Source: Alicyclobacillus herbarius DSM 13609 | Lineage (GTDB): Bacteria > Bacillota > Bacilli > Alicyclobacillales > Alicyclobacillaceae | Length of the DNA: 64,000 bases | Direction: 5' to 3' | Assembly (NCBI RefSeq): GCF_000430585.1 | Contig: NZ_AUMH01000004.1 | Span: 1 to 64,000 of the forward strand | Part shown: one piece after another, positions 48,707 to 57,213 of the stretch | Layout: each line of letters starts with the position of its first letter | How positions within the stretch are numbered: position 1 is the stretch's first letter | The notes under the pieces: generated by a model | What the model saw: the letters and a program-made list of their open reading frames with translations, nothing else | What the model was told of the DNA's origin: nothing | Database searches by the model: none | Program-made: the position numbers and the translations under genes

Positions 48707-49630
48707 TCAGGTTTCCCCTATCGCTTGCCAACGGTCATCCTGCCAGACATACACGTACCCAGGCTCTAGACCCCGAAAGCCCTGCACAGGAGCGGAGTGA
48801 TCCGTCGGTCCATGGCCGTGTCCGACATCCCAGTCCTGGGCCCTCCGGATGGCTCGGTCAATGAACACCTTGGCGCTGGCCACCGCGTCCGTCACATTGG
48901 CGCCCAGAGCCATGGCAGCGGCGGCAGCCGAGGAGAACGTGCAACCTGTGCCATGAGTCTTTTCAGTCTCCGTCCGCTCGCAGGCCAGAATCGTATAATG
49001 AGTGCCGTCGTAGAGGACGTCCGCCGCCATCTGCTGGGTCAACTGGGGCCAGGGCGAATCCATCCACAGCGCGTCGGCGGCGTGGCCGCCTTTGAGGATG
49101 ACCGCCTTCGCCCCTTTACCTACGAGCTCGGCGCACACGTCCAAGGCGTTTTGCCAGGTGCGGATTTCGCGTCCATAGAGCACCTCGGCTTCCGGCAGGT
49201 TTGGAGTCACCAGTGCCGCCAAGGGCAGCAGCTTGTCCACCAGGGTGGCCACCGCATCCTCATCCATCAGCCGGGCACCCCCCTTGGCCACCATCACCGG
49301 ATCGAGCACAATCGGAACCGATACCTTGGTCAACTCCGCAGCCACGGTCCCCATAATCTGGACGCTGCCAAGCATCCCCAACTTGATTGCATCCGTGCCC
49401 AAATCCTCCAGGACCGAGCGAATCTGTGCCCGGACGACACCCTCGTCCAGGTATTCGACCGCTTGTACCCCGAGCGTGTTTTGCGCCGTGACCGCCGTGA
49501 TGGCCGACATGCCAAACACCCCGTAGGCGGCAAACGTCTTCAAATCCGCCTGGATGCCGGCTCCACCGCCGCTATCCGATCCCGCGATGGTCAGCGCCCG
49601 CACGACGTGTCCGGTGGCTGTTTTCCTCAT
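48707..49630 (-). CDS. thiD: Hydroxymethylpyrimidine/phosphomethylpyrimidine kinase
   Basis: A 307-residue kinase that phosphorylates HMP twice for thiamine assembly. It begins LTIAGSDSGGGAGIQADLKT, with PIVLDPVMVAKGGARL and HGTGCTFSSAAAAAMALG at the ATP site. It is ~35-40 residues longer than usual: after VASAKVFIDRAI it carries a tail with HGHGPTDH and a C-terminal VYVWQDDRWQAIGE. That tail could be a small added domain; it reads in frame without disruption. It starts 23 bases after the cysK-type gene and may share its transcript. Confidence 0.94.
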   Translation of the reverse strand: MRKTATGHVVRALTIAGSDSGGGAGIQADLKTFAAYGVFGMSAITAVTAQNTLGVQAVEYLDEGVVRAQIRSVLEDLGTDAIKLGMLGSVQIMGTVAAELTKVSVPIVLDPVMVAKGGARLMDEDAVATLVDKLLPLAALVTPNLPEAEVLYGREIRTWQNALDVCAELVGKGAKAVILKGGHAADALWMDSPWPQLTQQMAADVLYDGTHYTILACERTETEKTHGTGCTFSSAAAAAMALGANVTDAVASAKVFIDRAIRRAQDWDVGHGHGPTDHSAPVQGFRGLEPGYVYVWQDDRWQAIGET

Positions 49631-49653
49631 CCCGATTCCCCTTTCACGGACGA

Positions 49654-50574
49654 TCAGGCAAATAAATCGGAGGACAGGTACCGCTCCCCCGTATCCGGCG
49701 CGAGGAACAGGACCCGTTGGTCTTTGTTCATCTCTGCCGCAATCTTGACCGCAAAGTACGCGGACGCTGCGGCCGAAGCTCCGACAAAGATACCTTCCTC
49801 GCGCGCCAGTCGCCGGGCCATCTCCTGCGCGTCCTCGTCCTCGATGTGCAGCAGGTCATCGTAGATGTTTCGGTTTAAGATTTTCGGGATAAATCCGGGG
49901 CCTGTACCGGGAATCTTGTGTGGTCCTGGTTGTCCCCCCGCCAATACGGGCGATCCGGCCGGCTCCACGACGTAAATGCGAAGGCCCGGAATTTTCTCCT
50001 TGAGGACCTCCCCGGTTCCGGTCACGGTGCCGCCGGTACCCGCGGTCAACACGAATACGTCAAGTTTTCCACCGAAATCCTCGTAGATTTCGATGGCGGT
50101 CGTCGTCCGATGGGCATCCGGGTTGGCCGGATTCTCAAACTGCATGGGGATGAAGCTGTCCGGAATTTCGGCCGCAAGTTTATTGGCGGCATCGATGGCC
50201 CCCTGCATACGCAGTGCAGCCGGAGTCAGGTGAACTTCCGCTCCATAGGCCTTGAGAATTTTCACCCGCTCTGCGGTCGCATTGTCCGGCATCGTGATGA
50301 TGCATCGGTACCCTTTGGCCGCACACACCATGGCCAAACCGATACCGGTGTTACCCGATGTCGGTTCGATAATCGTGCTTTGGCCGGGTCGAATCTGCCC
50401 GGCACGCTCGGCAGCCTCAATCATATTCAAGGCCGGGCGGTCTTTGACGCTCCCCCCGGGGTTGAAGGATTCGAGCTTGACATACACCTGTGCCCCATTG
50501 GGGTCAGGAATCCGATTCAACTTGACCGTCGGCGTCCTTCCGACCAGGTCTAACACAGAGTTATACAACGACAT
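49654..50574 (-). CDS. cysK: Cysteine synthase, copy 2
   Basis: A 306-residue O-acetylserine sulfhydrylase-type PLP enzyme. It has the PLP lysine in GGSVKDRPALNMI, TSGNTGIGLAMV, and the phosphate-binding GTGGTVTG. It is closer to the classical CysK core length than the copy at 10966-11919 and differs around the active site. RBS AAAGAGGAG. Its position upstream of thiD-thiM-thiE may only reflect a shared operon, although sulfur supply also feeds thiamine synthesis. Whether it prefers sulfide or another donor cannot be read here. Confidence 0.94.
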   Translation of the reverse strand: MSLYNSVLDLVGRTPTVKLNRIPDPNGAQVYVKLESFNPGGSVKDRPALNMIEAAERAGQIRPGQSTIIEPTSGNTGIGLAMVCAAKGYRCIITMPDNATAERVKILKAYGAEVHLTPAALRMQGAIDAANKLAAEIPDSFIPMQFENPANPDAHRTTTAIEIYEDFGGKLDVFVLTAGTGGTVTGTGEVLKEKIPGLRIYVVEPAGSPVLAGGQPGPHKIPGTGPGFIPKILNRNIYDDLLHIEDEDAQEMARRLAREEGIFVGASAAASAYFAVKIAAEMNKDQRVLFLAPDTGERYLSSDLFA

Positions 50575-50674
50575 GCCATTCTCCTCTTTCCATTCAAATC
50601 TTGGATGCTGGTCAAGTCTTCGGGAGTATCGTCTGGATGGGGTTTATCCGTATATCGAAGACCAAGGCGCCTCA

Positions 50675-51112
50675 TCAAGTCAAATCGTTCTCCAGACGGA
50701 TGGCTGACGCTTCGTCCTGACAGATGAGCAGGAGCGTATCGTCACCAGCGATGGTCCCAATCAGCCCCTCAATCGAAACCGCGTCAATCATCGCCGCAAT
50801 CGCGTGGGCGTTGCCCGGCATCACCTTGAGCACCAATAGGTTCTGTGCCCGTCCGAGCGAGACGAATACGTCCGCCAACCGCCGTCTCAACGCATCCAGG
50901 TTGACTGGCGGAGAGACCGCAGGAATGGCATATTTATAACGGCCGTTGCTGCCGATCACTTTAATCAATTGCAGCTCCTTGATGTCTCGGGATACGGTGG
51001 CCTGAGTGACATTGAATCCCGACTCCTCAAGGTGGCGAATGAGCTCTTCCTGGGTTTCGATGTCATATTGGCTGACGATTTCGCGAATCCGCATCTGGCG
51101 TTTGTCTTTCAC
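50675..51112 (-). CDS. argR: Arginine repressor
   Basis: A 145-residue ArgR/AhrC regulator. The N-terminal winged helix has ETQEELIRHLEESGFNVTQATVSRDIKELQL, the standard ARG-box reader. The C-terminal domain has ALRRRLADVFVSLGRAQNLLVLKVMPGNAHAIAAMIDA and GTIAGDDTLLLIC, which bind arginine and form hexamers. The start is GTG with AGGAGG upstream. It represses arginine synthesis genes and can activate catabolic ones. No ARG box is obvious near it. Confidence 0.96.
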   Translation of the reverse strand: MKDKRQMRIREIVSQYDIETQEELIRHLEESGFNVTQATVSRDIKELQLIKVIGSNGRYKYAIPAVSPPVNLDALRRRLADVFVSLGRAQNLLVLKVMPGNAHAIAAMIDAVSIEGLIGTIAGDDTLLLICQDEASAIRLENDLT

Positions 51113-51141
51113 TCACGCGACCTCCTGCCTGCTGCGCGGCA

Positions 51142-51696
51142 TCAGTGAATGGTATGCGCCTTCCCCAGCGGCCAGATGACCATATCTGCCCGTCCGATGA
51201 TGGCCGACCTGGCGACGTAGCGGTGCTGCCAGAACCGACTGTCATCGGAGACGTTGCGATTGTCACCCATCATGAAGTATTCACCGGCTGGGACTTTATA
51301 CGGTCCATAATCGCCTTTCGTGCCGCCGGGAGCCACGTACGGTTCATACAACTCTTTGCCGTTGCGATAGACGTGTCCATCGTGCACGACAATGGTATCC
51401 CCCGGCATGCCGATTATACGCTTGACGAAAATCTTGGAGGGGTCATCCGGCCAGTGAAACAACACGACCTCTCCCTCGTAGGGGGCGTGAAACTCCGTCG
51501 CCAAATGGTCCACGAGGACGTAACACGGATTGTTGATGGTTGGATACATCGATTCGGAAGGGACCATCGCCACGCCGAAAATCCATTTCTGAATACCCCA
51601 GGCGACCAGACATCCGAGGGCGATGGGCCACACCCACTCCCATACCGTCCGCCAAAGCGGGGACCGACGGTTCGACTCACGTTCGGACAGCTCCAT
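51142..51696 (-). CDS. lepB: Signal peptidase I
   Basis: A 184-residue type I signal peptidase that removes Sec signal peptides outside the membrane. One N-terminal helix (about 17-35) precedes the catalytic Ser in VPSESMYPTI and the catalytic Lys in VKRIIGMPGD. The GDNR-type box is MMGDNRNVSDDSR. Length fits the Bacillus SipS/SipT group. RBS GAGGTG. It reads toward argR with 29 bases between. Confidence 0.96.
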   Translation of the reverse strand: MELSERESNRRSPLWRTVWEWVWPIALGCLVAWGIQKWIFGVAMVPSESMYPTINNPCYVLVDHLATEFHAPYEGEVVLFHWPDDPSKIFVKRIIGMPGDTIVVHDGHVYRNGKELYEPYVAPGGTKGDYGPYKVPAGEYFMMGDNRNVSDDSRFWQHRYVARSAIIGRADMVIWPLGKAHTIH

Positions 51697-51770
51697 GAAG
51701 TCACCTCGTCCACTTACATCATCCCGTGTTCAGTGCCTTGGCTTGAGAGCCGCACTGGGATGGCAACAAG

Positions 51771-52778
51771 TTAAGTATGACGGAAAATCCATCGAGATGC
51801 CAGCGAGTCCCCGATGCTAGACGCGCGGTGCGAACGGGGCTGGTGGCGTAGCCGCAGGCGTTCCCAAGCGGCCGCCCATCCGGGCGCCATCAGCGAGACA
51901 GACACCGCTAAAGCGGCACCTGTCAGGTCGTCCGTAAAGTAGTGCATGCGCAGGTACAGCGTTGAAAAGATGATGAGTGCCGCAAATGGGCTATAAAACC
52001 ACGCCCACCGCCGCCGAAAGCGCCACACGTAAATAACCATCACCAAGGAAATCGCCGTGTGCAAACTCGGAAAGCAGTCGCGTGGGATAGTCAGGCGGTG
52101 GGTCGTAAAGACGGGCGCAATGTCGCCCACCGTATGCGAGAAATGCATCGTATATCCCGGCCCCACAACCGGCACCAGGATATAGCAGACGTACCCCATG
52201 TAAAACGCGGCCAGCGAGGTAAGGACATACTCGGCGGCCGCCCGACGCGAGTGCGTGAGCATCAACAGGATGGTCAAAAACAATAGCCAAAACCACGACA
52301 CGTAACAGACGGTCATCAGGTGCGTCAACCAGGGCCGAACCAGCGGATCGAGCCACTGACTGCCAACGCGCCCAAAGAGAAGTGCCTTGTCCATCGTTTG
52401 TATGACCGGATCGCGCAGGCCCGGATGGAGAACGGGCACATAGAAATTGATGATCCGAAACACAACCAGCAAGGCGCAATAGGAGAGGAAGATTCGCAGC
52501 CCGTAGCGAAACCGTGCCAACGCCTGCCTCCCGCCGACACGCAGCCACCAGGCAGCCAGTGCGGTCAGCAGACCTCCAACGAGCAACGCCCAGGGAATAA
52601 ACCGCCCGTAGATGGAGAGGATTTGCAGCACCACTTGCCAGTGGTAGCCACGCGAACCCTCCAACTGGTCTAAGGCGGCACCCTTGACAAAAAACAGACA
52701 GAGCGCAGGGATGGACGCCACGAGACCGATGACTTCATATAGTTCTAGAGAAAGTAGCGCTGAAATGAGACGCGCCAC
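51771..52778 (-). CDS. PAP2-superfamily membrane phosphatase
   Basis: 335 residues from a GTG with AAAGGAG about nine bases upstream (the listed longer frame runs into the intergenic region). Six to eight membrane helices; the PAP2 signature appears as PSLHTAISL (HPSxHT-type) and HYFTDDLTGA with the second catalytic His. The layout matches inositol-phosphorylceramide-synthase-like and lipid phosphatase proteins in the membrane. A likely lipid diphosphate substrate is inferred; none is proven. The 324-base gap to dinB holds the SOS promoter. Confidence 0.85.
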   Translation of the reverse strand: MARLISALLSLELYEVIGLVASIPALCLFFVKGAALDQLEGSRGYHWQVVLQILSIYGRFIPWALLVGGLLTALAAWWLRVGGRQALARFRYGLRIFLSYCALLVVFRIINFYVPVLHPGLRDPVIQTMDKALLFGRVGSQWLDPLVRPWLTHLMTVCYVSWFWLLFLTILLMLTHSRRAAAEYVLTSLAAFYMGYVCYILVPVVGPGYTMHFSHTVGDIAPVFTTHRLTIPRDCFPSLHTAISLVMVIYVWRFRRRWAWFYSPFAALIIFSTLYLRMHYFTDDLTGAALAVSVSLMAPGWAAAWERLRLRHQPRSHRASSIGDSLASRWIFRHT

Positions 52779-53013
52779 GCCCCCCCGCTCCTTTCTTATG
52801 CTGAAACGCTTTAAGCGCAACTTCGATGCATGCAACCTATGATTATACAACAAACGCCCGATTGCACGGAAAGGCACCCCGGTCGCTGGTACACAAGGCT
52901 TGGACACTTCGCGCTGCGATGATAACCATCGAACCTTGAAATTTCCCCAAAAGGGACGCTCGATGAGTGCACGTGACGAGGTGAACACGGGGCGAAGTTG
53001 GAGCACACAAAGA

Positions 53014-53048
53014 GAACATGTGTTCCCACCGCCTCAGCGTGGTACAAT
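53014..53048 (+). promoter_or_regulatory. LexA-type operator and promoter of dinB
   Basis: GAACATGTGTTC (53014-53025) has the GAAC-N4-GTTC form of Bacillus LexA (DinR) boxes. An extended -10, TGGTACAAT, ends at 53048, and the operator covers its -35 region. This would place dinB under SOS control. The rest of 52779-53102 shows no feature. Confidence 0.75.
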
Positions 53049-53102
53049 CAGACCAGCAAAACTTCTTGTAGCCGGCAGTTTCTGAGCTTGGAGGCATTCG
53101 AC

Positions 53103-54434
53103 GTGGTTGAACGGGACATCCTCCACATCGACATGAACGCGTTCTACTGCTCGTGCCATGCAGCGGCCCATCCGGCCCGCTACCGCGGCAAGCCGACTGC
53201 GGTCGCGGGCAGTCCGGAAACGCGGCACGGCGTGGTCGTTACGGCCAGCTACGAGGCGCGGAGGCTCGGGGTGCGGGCCACGATGACCGTCCCAGAGGCG
53301 CTGCGCGCCTGTCCGTCCCTCATCCTGATTCAGCCTGACTTCTCGCTCTACCGTAGATACTCGCGCAAAGTCATGGACATCGTACGCGAATACACCCCAC
53401 TGGTCGAGGTGTTCAGCATCGACGAATGCTTTGCGGACGTGAGCGGAAGCCATCGTCTGGGGAATGCACGGGAGATGGCTAAAAACATCCAAGACCGCCT
53501 CTACCAGGAACTCCAGCTGCCGTGTTCGGTCGGCATCGGATCAAACAAGTTTCTGGCCAAAATGGCGAGCGACCGAAAGAAGCCGCTTGGAATCACGGAA
53601 ATCCGGCGAGCGGATATCCGCACCGAGCTCTGGCCTCTGCCACTGAGCGAGATGTTCGGCGTGGGGCGGCGGACCGCTGACCGCTTAGCAACACTTGGGA
53701 TAACCCGCATCGGGGACCTCGCCGCCGCTAATCCGCTGCGCATGGAACGCCTTTTGGGCAAGCGTGGCGTCGAGCTGTGGCAGTTGGCAAACGGCAAAGA
53801 CGACCGCCCCGTCTCACCGACAAGGCCGCCGAACAAGAGCGTCGGTCATTCCATCACGATGCCCCGCGACGTAGTGCAGTTTGACGAGATTCAAACCGTG
53901 CTCTTGAACCTGGCGGATCAAGTCGGGCGGCGCCTGCGCAGGCACGGCGCGCGAGCCCGGAGCGTACAAGTGACGATCCGCTATTCCAACCGGCAGACCA
54001 TCACCCGCGCCAAGACCCTGGTACATGCGAGCGATGTGACGGAGGACCTGTATACGGCGGCCGTCGAGCTGGCGCGAGTGCACTGGGAACGGGGGCGGCC
54101 CGTGCGGCTTTTGGGGATAAGCGCCCAGCAGCTTTCCTACGACTTAAATCCGTCCTCCCCCACCGTGCAGCTCAGCTTGTTTTCGGATGCCGACGGGGCT
54201 GTGATGGCGGACGAGGGCAAAGCGAGAGAACGGTGGCAGCGACTGGACCGGGTCACCGATAGACTGCGTGACAAATACGGGGAAAACATCATCTTGCGGG
54301 GACGAATGTTGACCGCGCATGCGAGTGCAGAGCTCAGGGATCACGGCAAGCGCGGTACGTCCCTGCAAAAGGACATCCTAGACAATGCGGAATGGAACGG
54401 TGAAGAAGGCGGCTTCGGCGAAGATGGCTTTTGA
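53103..54434 (+). CDS. dinB: DNA polymerase IV (Y-family)
   Basis: A 443-residue translesion polymerase. The GTG at 53103 follows GGAGG by eight bases; earlier in-frame starts run through the promoter. Catalytic acidic residues are in HIDMNAFYCS and FSIDECFADVSG; thumb helix-hairpin-helix (VGRRTADRLATLGI), and the little-finger domain (TRAKTLVHASDVTEDLYTAAVEL) are complete. The last ~30 residues are an acidic Gly-rich tail (NGEEGGFGEDGF) with no typical clamp-binding motif that I can see. A LexA-type box upstream suggests damage induction. Confidence 0.93.
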   Translation: MVERDILHIDMNAFYCSCHAAAHPARYRGKPTAVAGSPETRHGVVVTASYEARRLGVRATMTVPEALRACPSLILIQPDFSLYRRYSRKVMDIVREYTPLVEVFSIDECFADVSGSHRLGNAREMAKNIQDRLYQELQLPCSVGIGSNKFLAKMASDRKKPLGITEIRRADIRTELWPLPLSEMFGVGRRTADRLATLGITRIGDLAAANPLRMERLLGKRGVELWQLANGKDDRPVSPTRPPNKSVGHSITMPRDVVQFDEIQTVLLNLADQVGRRLRRHGARARSVQVTIRYSNRQTITRAKTLVHASDVTEDLYTAAVELARVHWERGRPVRLLGISAQQLSYDLNPSSPTVQLSLFSDADGAVMADEGKARERWQRLDRVTDRLRDKYGENIILRGRMLTAHASAELRDHGKRGTSLQKDILDNAEWNGEEGGFGEDGF

Positions 54435-54452
54435 GATTCGGGAGGCGAAAGC

Positions 54453-54545
54453 ATGCAAGTGTTTGGCGGAGCGCTGGCGCCGATTCTGACGATACTAACG
54501 TGCCTGCTGGCGGCCGGCCTGTTCGTTCTGCGTGCGCGACGGTGA
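54453..54545 (+). CDS. Tiny membrane peptide (30 aa)
   Basis: A 30-residue frame 18 bases after the dinB stop; its ATG follows GGGAGG by seven bases. It encodes one hydrophobic helix (about 7-25: ALAPILTILTCLLAAGLF) and a basic end (VLRARR). Too short for family assignment. The ribosome site and signal-anchor-like layout suggest translation together with dinB. Type I toxin-like peptides share this look, but nothing else here supports a toxin. Confidence 0.5.
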   Translation: MQVFGGALAPILTILTCLLAAGLFVLRARR

Positions 54546-54550
54546 GAGGT

Positions 54551-54580
54551 TGACGTAAGCTGACGTAAGATGACGCAGGG
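54551..54580 (+). repeat. Three tandem 10-bp repeats (TGACGTAAGN)
   Basis: Consecutive units TGACGTAAGC, TGACGTAAGA and TGACGCAGGG, each exactly 10 bases long, one DNA turn. The first two are identical except for the last base, and the third keeps TGACG. They lie in the gap after the 30-aa peptide. Stacked binding sites or a slippage remnant are both possible. Confidence 0.7.
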
Positions 54581-54633
54581 CGCCCATAAGCCTTTGGCAG
54601 CCGGATGGGGACTCCCCCCCTCCGGCCACTTTA

Positions 54634-54924
54634 TCAAAGCAGGCCGCGTTGGGGCGCAGCGCGCGGCGTCTCTCCGGGCTCCGGGTGCGTGTCCATTTCT
54701 TCCAACATGCGGCTTCGCTCTTTATCGGCTCCGAACACGAAGTACAAATTGGCCGCGACACCCAGCCCCAAAAATAAGATCCACAAAAGCGCAAACGTGC
54801 CCGCCAGTCCGGGTTGCAAGCTCGGCAAGCGCGGAATCCCGTAGGCACCAAGCGCGATGAGCGCCGTAGCATACACCAGCGCCCGCCGTCGACTGTAACT
54901 ATCCGGTCGTGTGTGCCTGCGCAT
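54634..54924 (-). CDS. Small membrane protein, two helices (96 aa), unknown
   Basis: 96 residues from the ATG at 54924, with GGGGAGG seven bases upstream. The basic N-terminus (MRRHTRPDSYSRRR) is followed by two hydrophobic segments (about 15-30 and 45-65) and a charged tail (ADKERSRMLEEMD). No family is recognised. It faces the dinB operon tail-to-tail. Confidence 0.6.
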   Translation of the reverse strand: MRRHTRPDSYSRRRALVYATALIALGAYGIPRLPSLQPGLAGTFALLWILFLGLGVAANLYFVFGADKERSRMLEEMDTHPEPGETPRAAPQRGLL

Positions 54925-55092
54925 GGAACGACCTCCCCTTCGCATCTTGTCCGTCGCTACATGACTATGCTGTGCGGTGGTCCCTTATACCAGGCGGCCC
55001 GCTCTGGGCTGGGCGCACCTTTGCATACTTGGGCGCAAATTGCGGCACGCTGTCAGGTGAACCGAAATGTCATGAACTAGGAGGGAAACCGC

Positions 55093-55347
55093 ATGGACGT
55101 TCTCGAGAATTTCGAGCGATGGAAAGAGTTTCTCGGGGAACAAGTCAATAAGGCGCACGCCATGGGCATGTCGGAAGACCAGGTCGCATCCGTGGCGAAA
55201 AAAATGGGTGATTACCTGGCGAATAAGGTCGATCCGAAAAACGAACAAGAGCGCCTGCTGAAACAGATGTGGGACGTGGGTGACGAGCAGGATCGGCACG
55301 CGTTGGCTAAGATGATGATCCGCATGTCGGAGCAAAAGGTGCACTGA
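55093..55347 (+). CDS. DUF3243 protein (YmfJ-like)
   Basis: 84 residues matching DUF3243: a helical protein with LENFERWKEFLGEQVNKA at the start, then DQVASVAKKMGDYLANKVDPKN, and an RLLKQMWDVGDEQDRHALAKMMIRM C-terminal helix. The family is widespread in Bacilli and its function is unknown. RBS TAGGAGGG. Followed by a strong terminator, it is a single-gene unit. Confidence 0.9.
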   Translation: MDVLENFERWKEFLGEQVNKAHAMGMSEDQVASVAKKMGDYLANKVDPKNEQERLLKQMWDVGDEQDRHALAKMMIRMSEQKVH

Positions 55348-55361
55348 CGCGGGCATCCCTC

Positions 55362-55406
55362 GCCCTGCGGCCATTCTTGTGACCGGCCGGCCGCAGGGCT
55401 TTGCCT
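55362..55406 (+). terminator. Terminator of the DUF3243 gene
   Basis: A perfect 11-bp stem GCCCTGCGGCC/GGCCGCAGGGC (55362-55372 with 55389-55399), a 16-base loop, then TTTGCC. It may also act on the opposite strand for ytkL, which ends 36 bases further on. Confidence 0.8.
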
Positions 55407-55441
55407 GCTTTCGAAGCGAGACCTCTCAGCGCTTACCGTGC

Positions 55442-56125
55442 TTAGACCTCAATGGTCTCGCCCGGTTTGACGACCGTTCCGCGCAGTCCCTTGTCCGCCA
55501 ACGCGCGCACAAAGGCGTCCGCGTCCTGGCGAATCAAGTCAAACGTGTTATAGTGTATCGGTATCACCCGCCCGGCCTTTAACCACTCTGCGGCCAACAG
55601 CGCATCTTCGGGGCCCATGGTGAAATTGTCGCCGATGGGCAGCGCCGCAACGTCGATGTGATTGAGCTCGCCGAGCAGCTTCATATCGCCAAACAAAGCC
55701 GTATCACCAGCATGATAGAACGTCTTGCCGCCCATGGTAATCAGAAAGCCGCATGGATTGCCGGCGTACAGCAGGTTGTTCCCATCTTCGAAGGCCGACC
55801 CGTGAAAGGCGATGGTCAGTTTCACTCGCCCAAACGGGAAGGTACGGGCTCCGCCCAGGTGCATCGGATGCACTTTGCAACCCCGTTGCCCATAGATCAT
55901 GGCCAGCTCGTTGGGAGCGATGATAAGCGCGTCATTCGCCTTGGCAATCGCCTCCGCGTCCGCCACATGGTCGCTGTGACCGTGGGTTAAGAGCACCGCT
56001 TCGCAGCGGATGTCTTCCGGTTTCGCCACCGCCGTAGGGTTTCCCGTCAGGAACGGATCGATCACAATCGTATGACCATCGGCTTCGACGACAAAACACG
56101 CTTGTCCATGAAACGTCAGTTTCAC
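55442..56125 (-). CDS. ytkL: Metal-dependent hydrolase, UPF0173 (YtkL-like)
   Basis: A 227-residue metallo-beta-lactamase-fold hydrolase. It has metal ligands in LTHGHSDHVAD, FYHAGDTALFGDM, and a final HYNTFDLI histidine. Started at the GTG at 56125 (GGGGG seven bases upstream), giving the family start KLTFHGQACF; a TTG two codons earlier is less likely. Substrate unknown. It is 17 bases downstream of the ylbF-like gene and probably cotranscribed with it. Confidence 0.92.
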   Translation of the reverse strand: MKLTFHGQACFVVEADGHTIVIDPFLTGNPTAVAKPEDIRCEAVLLTHGHSDHVADAEAIAKANDALIIAPNELAMIYGQRGCKVHPMHLGGARTFPFGRVKLTIAFHGSAFEDGNNLLYAGNPCGFLITMGGKTFYHAGDTALFGDMKLLGELNHIDVAALPIGDNFTMGPEDALLAAEWLKAGRVIPIHYNTFDLIRQDADAFVRALADKGLRGTVVKPGETIEV

Positions 56126-56142
56126 GTTCAATCCCCCTATCC

Positions 56143-56514
56143 TTATTCGTTTTCCTTGGTATCGCCAAGCCCCGGATGAGGCAGGAGCGCGTCCTCAACG
56201 ACTTTGGAAAGGATGTCCTGAATGTCCATCAGCATGACGGTCAGTTGCCGCTCCGCTTCCAGGTATTCGCTCACATCGCGGTTTAGGCGCACAATCTCCG
56301 CCAGCCGCGCAAGATTATCCTGCTCCTCCTGAGAGAGTTCCTGACCGTCGATGATTTTTGTCTGCAACTCCCACTCGCGAAGCCGGAAATCCTGCAGCAT
56401 ATGTAGAGTCGATGGGTCCTGCTCAATACGCTCGCGGGCGTCCTTGACCCTTTGGAATACGTCAGAGCTGCGGATTTCCTTGGCCAATTCATGCGCCCTG
56501 TCGTACGGATTCAT
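56143..56514 (-). CDS. YlbF/YmcA-family regulator
   Basis: 123 residues of the DUF964 (YlbF/YmcA) helical family: AHELAKEIRSSDVFQRVKDARERIEQDP, then DFRLREWELQTKIIDGQ and a long C-terminal helix. In B. subtilis such proteins help the Y-complex steer RNase Y and phosphorelay activity (known for the family, not shown here). Start at the ATG at 56514 with GGGAGG upstream. First gene of the ylbF-ytkL pair. Confidence 0.85.
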   Translation of the reverse strand: MNPYDRAHELAKEIRSSDVFQRVKDARERIEQDPSTLHMLQDFRLREWELQTKIIDGQELSQEEQDNLARLAEIVRLNRDVSEYLEAERQLTVMLMDIQDILSKVVEDALLPHPGLGDTKENE

Positions 56515-56759
56515 AGCTGACCTCCCATTTGACTCGCTGCCTGCCTGTTGGCAGGACCGACGCATCTGGTTTCAGTATAGCGGATTTGTGAGGCCAGAAC
56601 CATTCGATATACTATGGAATAGGAACAGAGCTTAACCGCTGTCGGCCTAACAAGCAGGGGTTGTCCAGAAAGAGGGGCCCCCAGGGCTATCGTCGGCCTC
56701 TACGCTCACTTTCCGGACACAAAATATATCAGGCTGTGCGCAGAAAAGGAGCATGTCCC

Positions 56760-57176
56760 ATGCGAGGAATTCCCAGTCCCGCAATCATCTATGAAATGGT
56801 TGGCGGTGCCGACACGATTCGTGAGCTGGTCAACCACTTTTATAACTACGTGGCAAAAGACCCGGACCTACGGCCGATATTTCCGGAGGATTTCACCGAG
56901 ATTCGAGAAAAGCAATACGCGTTTTTGACGCAATTCTTTGGTGGCCCGCCGCTCTACAGCCAGACGTATGGCCCCCCGATGATGCGGGCGCGACACCTGC
57001 CGCACCCGATTACCCCGCGGCGAGCAGAGGCCTGGCTGCGCTGCATGCAGCGCGCCATGGATGATACGGGGATTGAGGGTGAGGTGCGTCAATTCATGCT
57101 GCAACGGCTAACGTTGACAGCTCACCATATGGTCAATACCCCAGACGATGAGACCCCAGACGGTGAGTCAGAGTAA
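56760..57176 (+). CDS. Truncated haemoglobin, group II (YjbI-like)
   Basis: A 138-residue trHbO-type globin. It has the B10 tyrosine in NHFYNYV, the proximal histidine in RARHLPHPI, and the G8 Trp in EAWLRCM, all haem-pocket residues. Length is normal for the family. ATG at 56760, nine bases after AAAAGGAG; a longer frame enters a region without coding character. In Bacilli the neighbouring yjbH is a partner, but no yjbH is beside this copy. It likely binds O2 or NO. A single-gene unit. Confidence 0.9.
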   Translation: MRGIPSPAIIYEMVGGADTIRELVNHFYNYVAKDPDLRPIFPEDFTEIREKQYAFLTQFFGGPPLYSQTYGPPMMRARHLPHPITPRRAEAWLRCMQRAMDDTGIEGEVRQFMLQRLTLTAHHMVNTPDDETPDGESE

Positions 57177-57213
57177 GCAATAACCGGTTATCAAACAGAC
57201 AAGGAGGACCACG

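Noticed and set aside
48797-49864. 355-codon plus-strand frame across thiD
   Set aside because: Antisense to a clear kinase in a conserved cluster; no ribosome site and biased composition.
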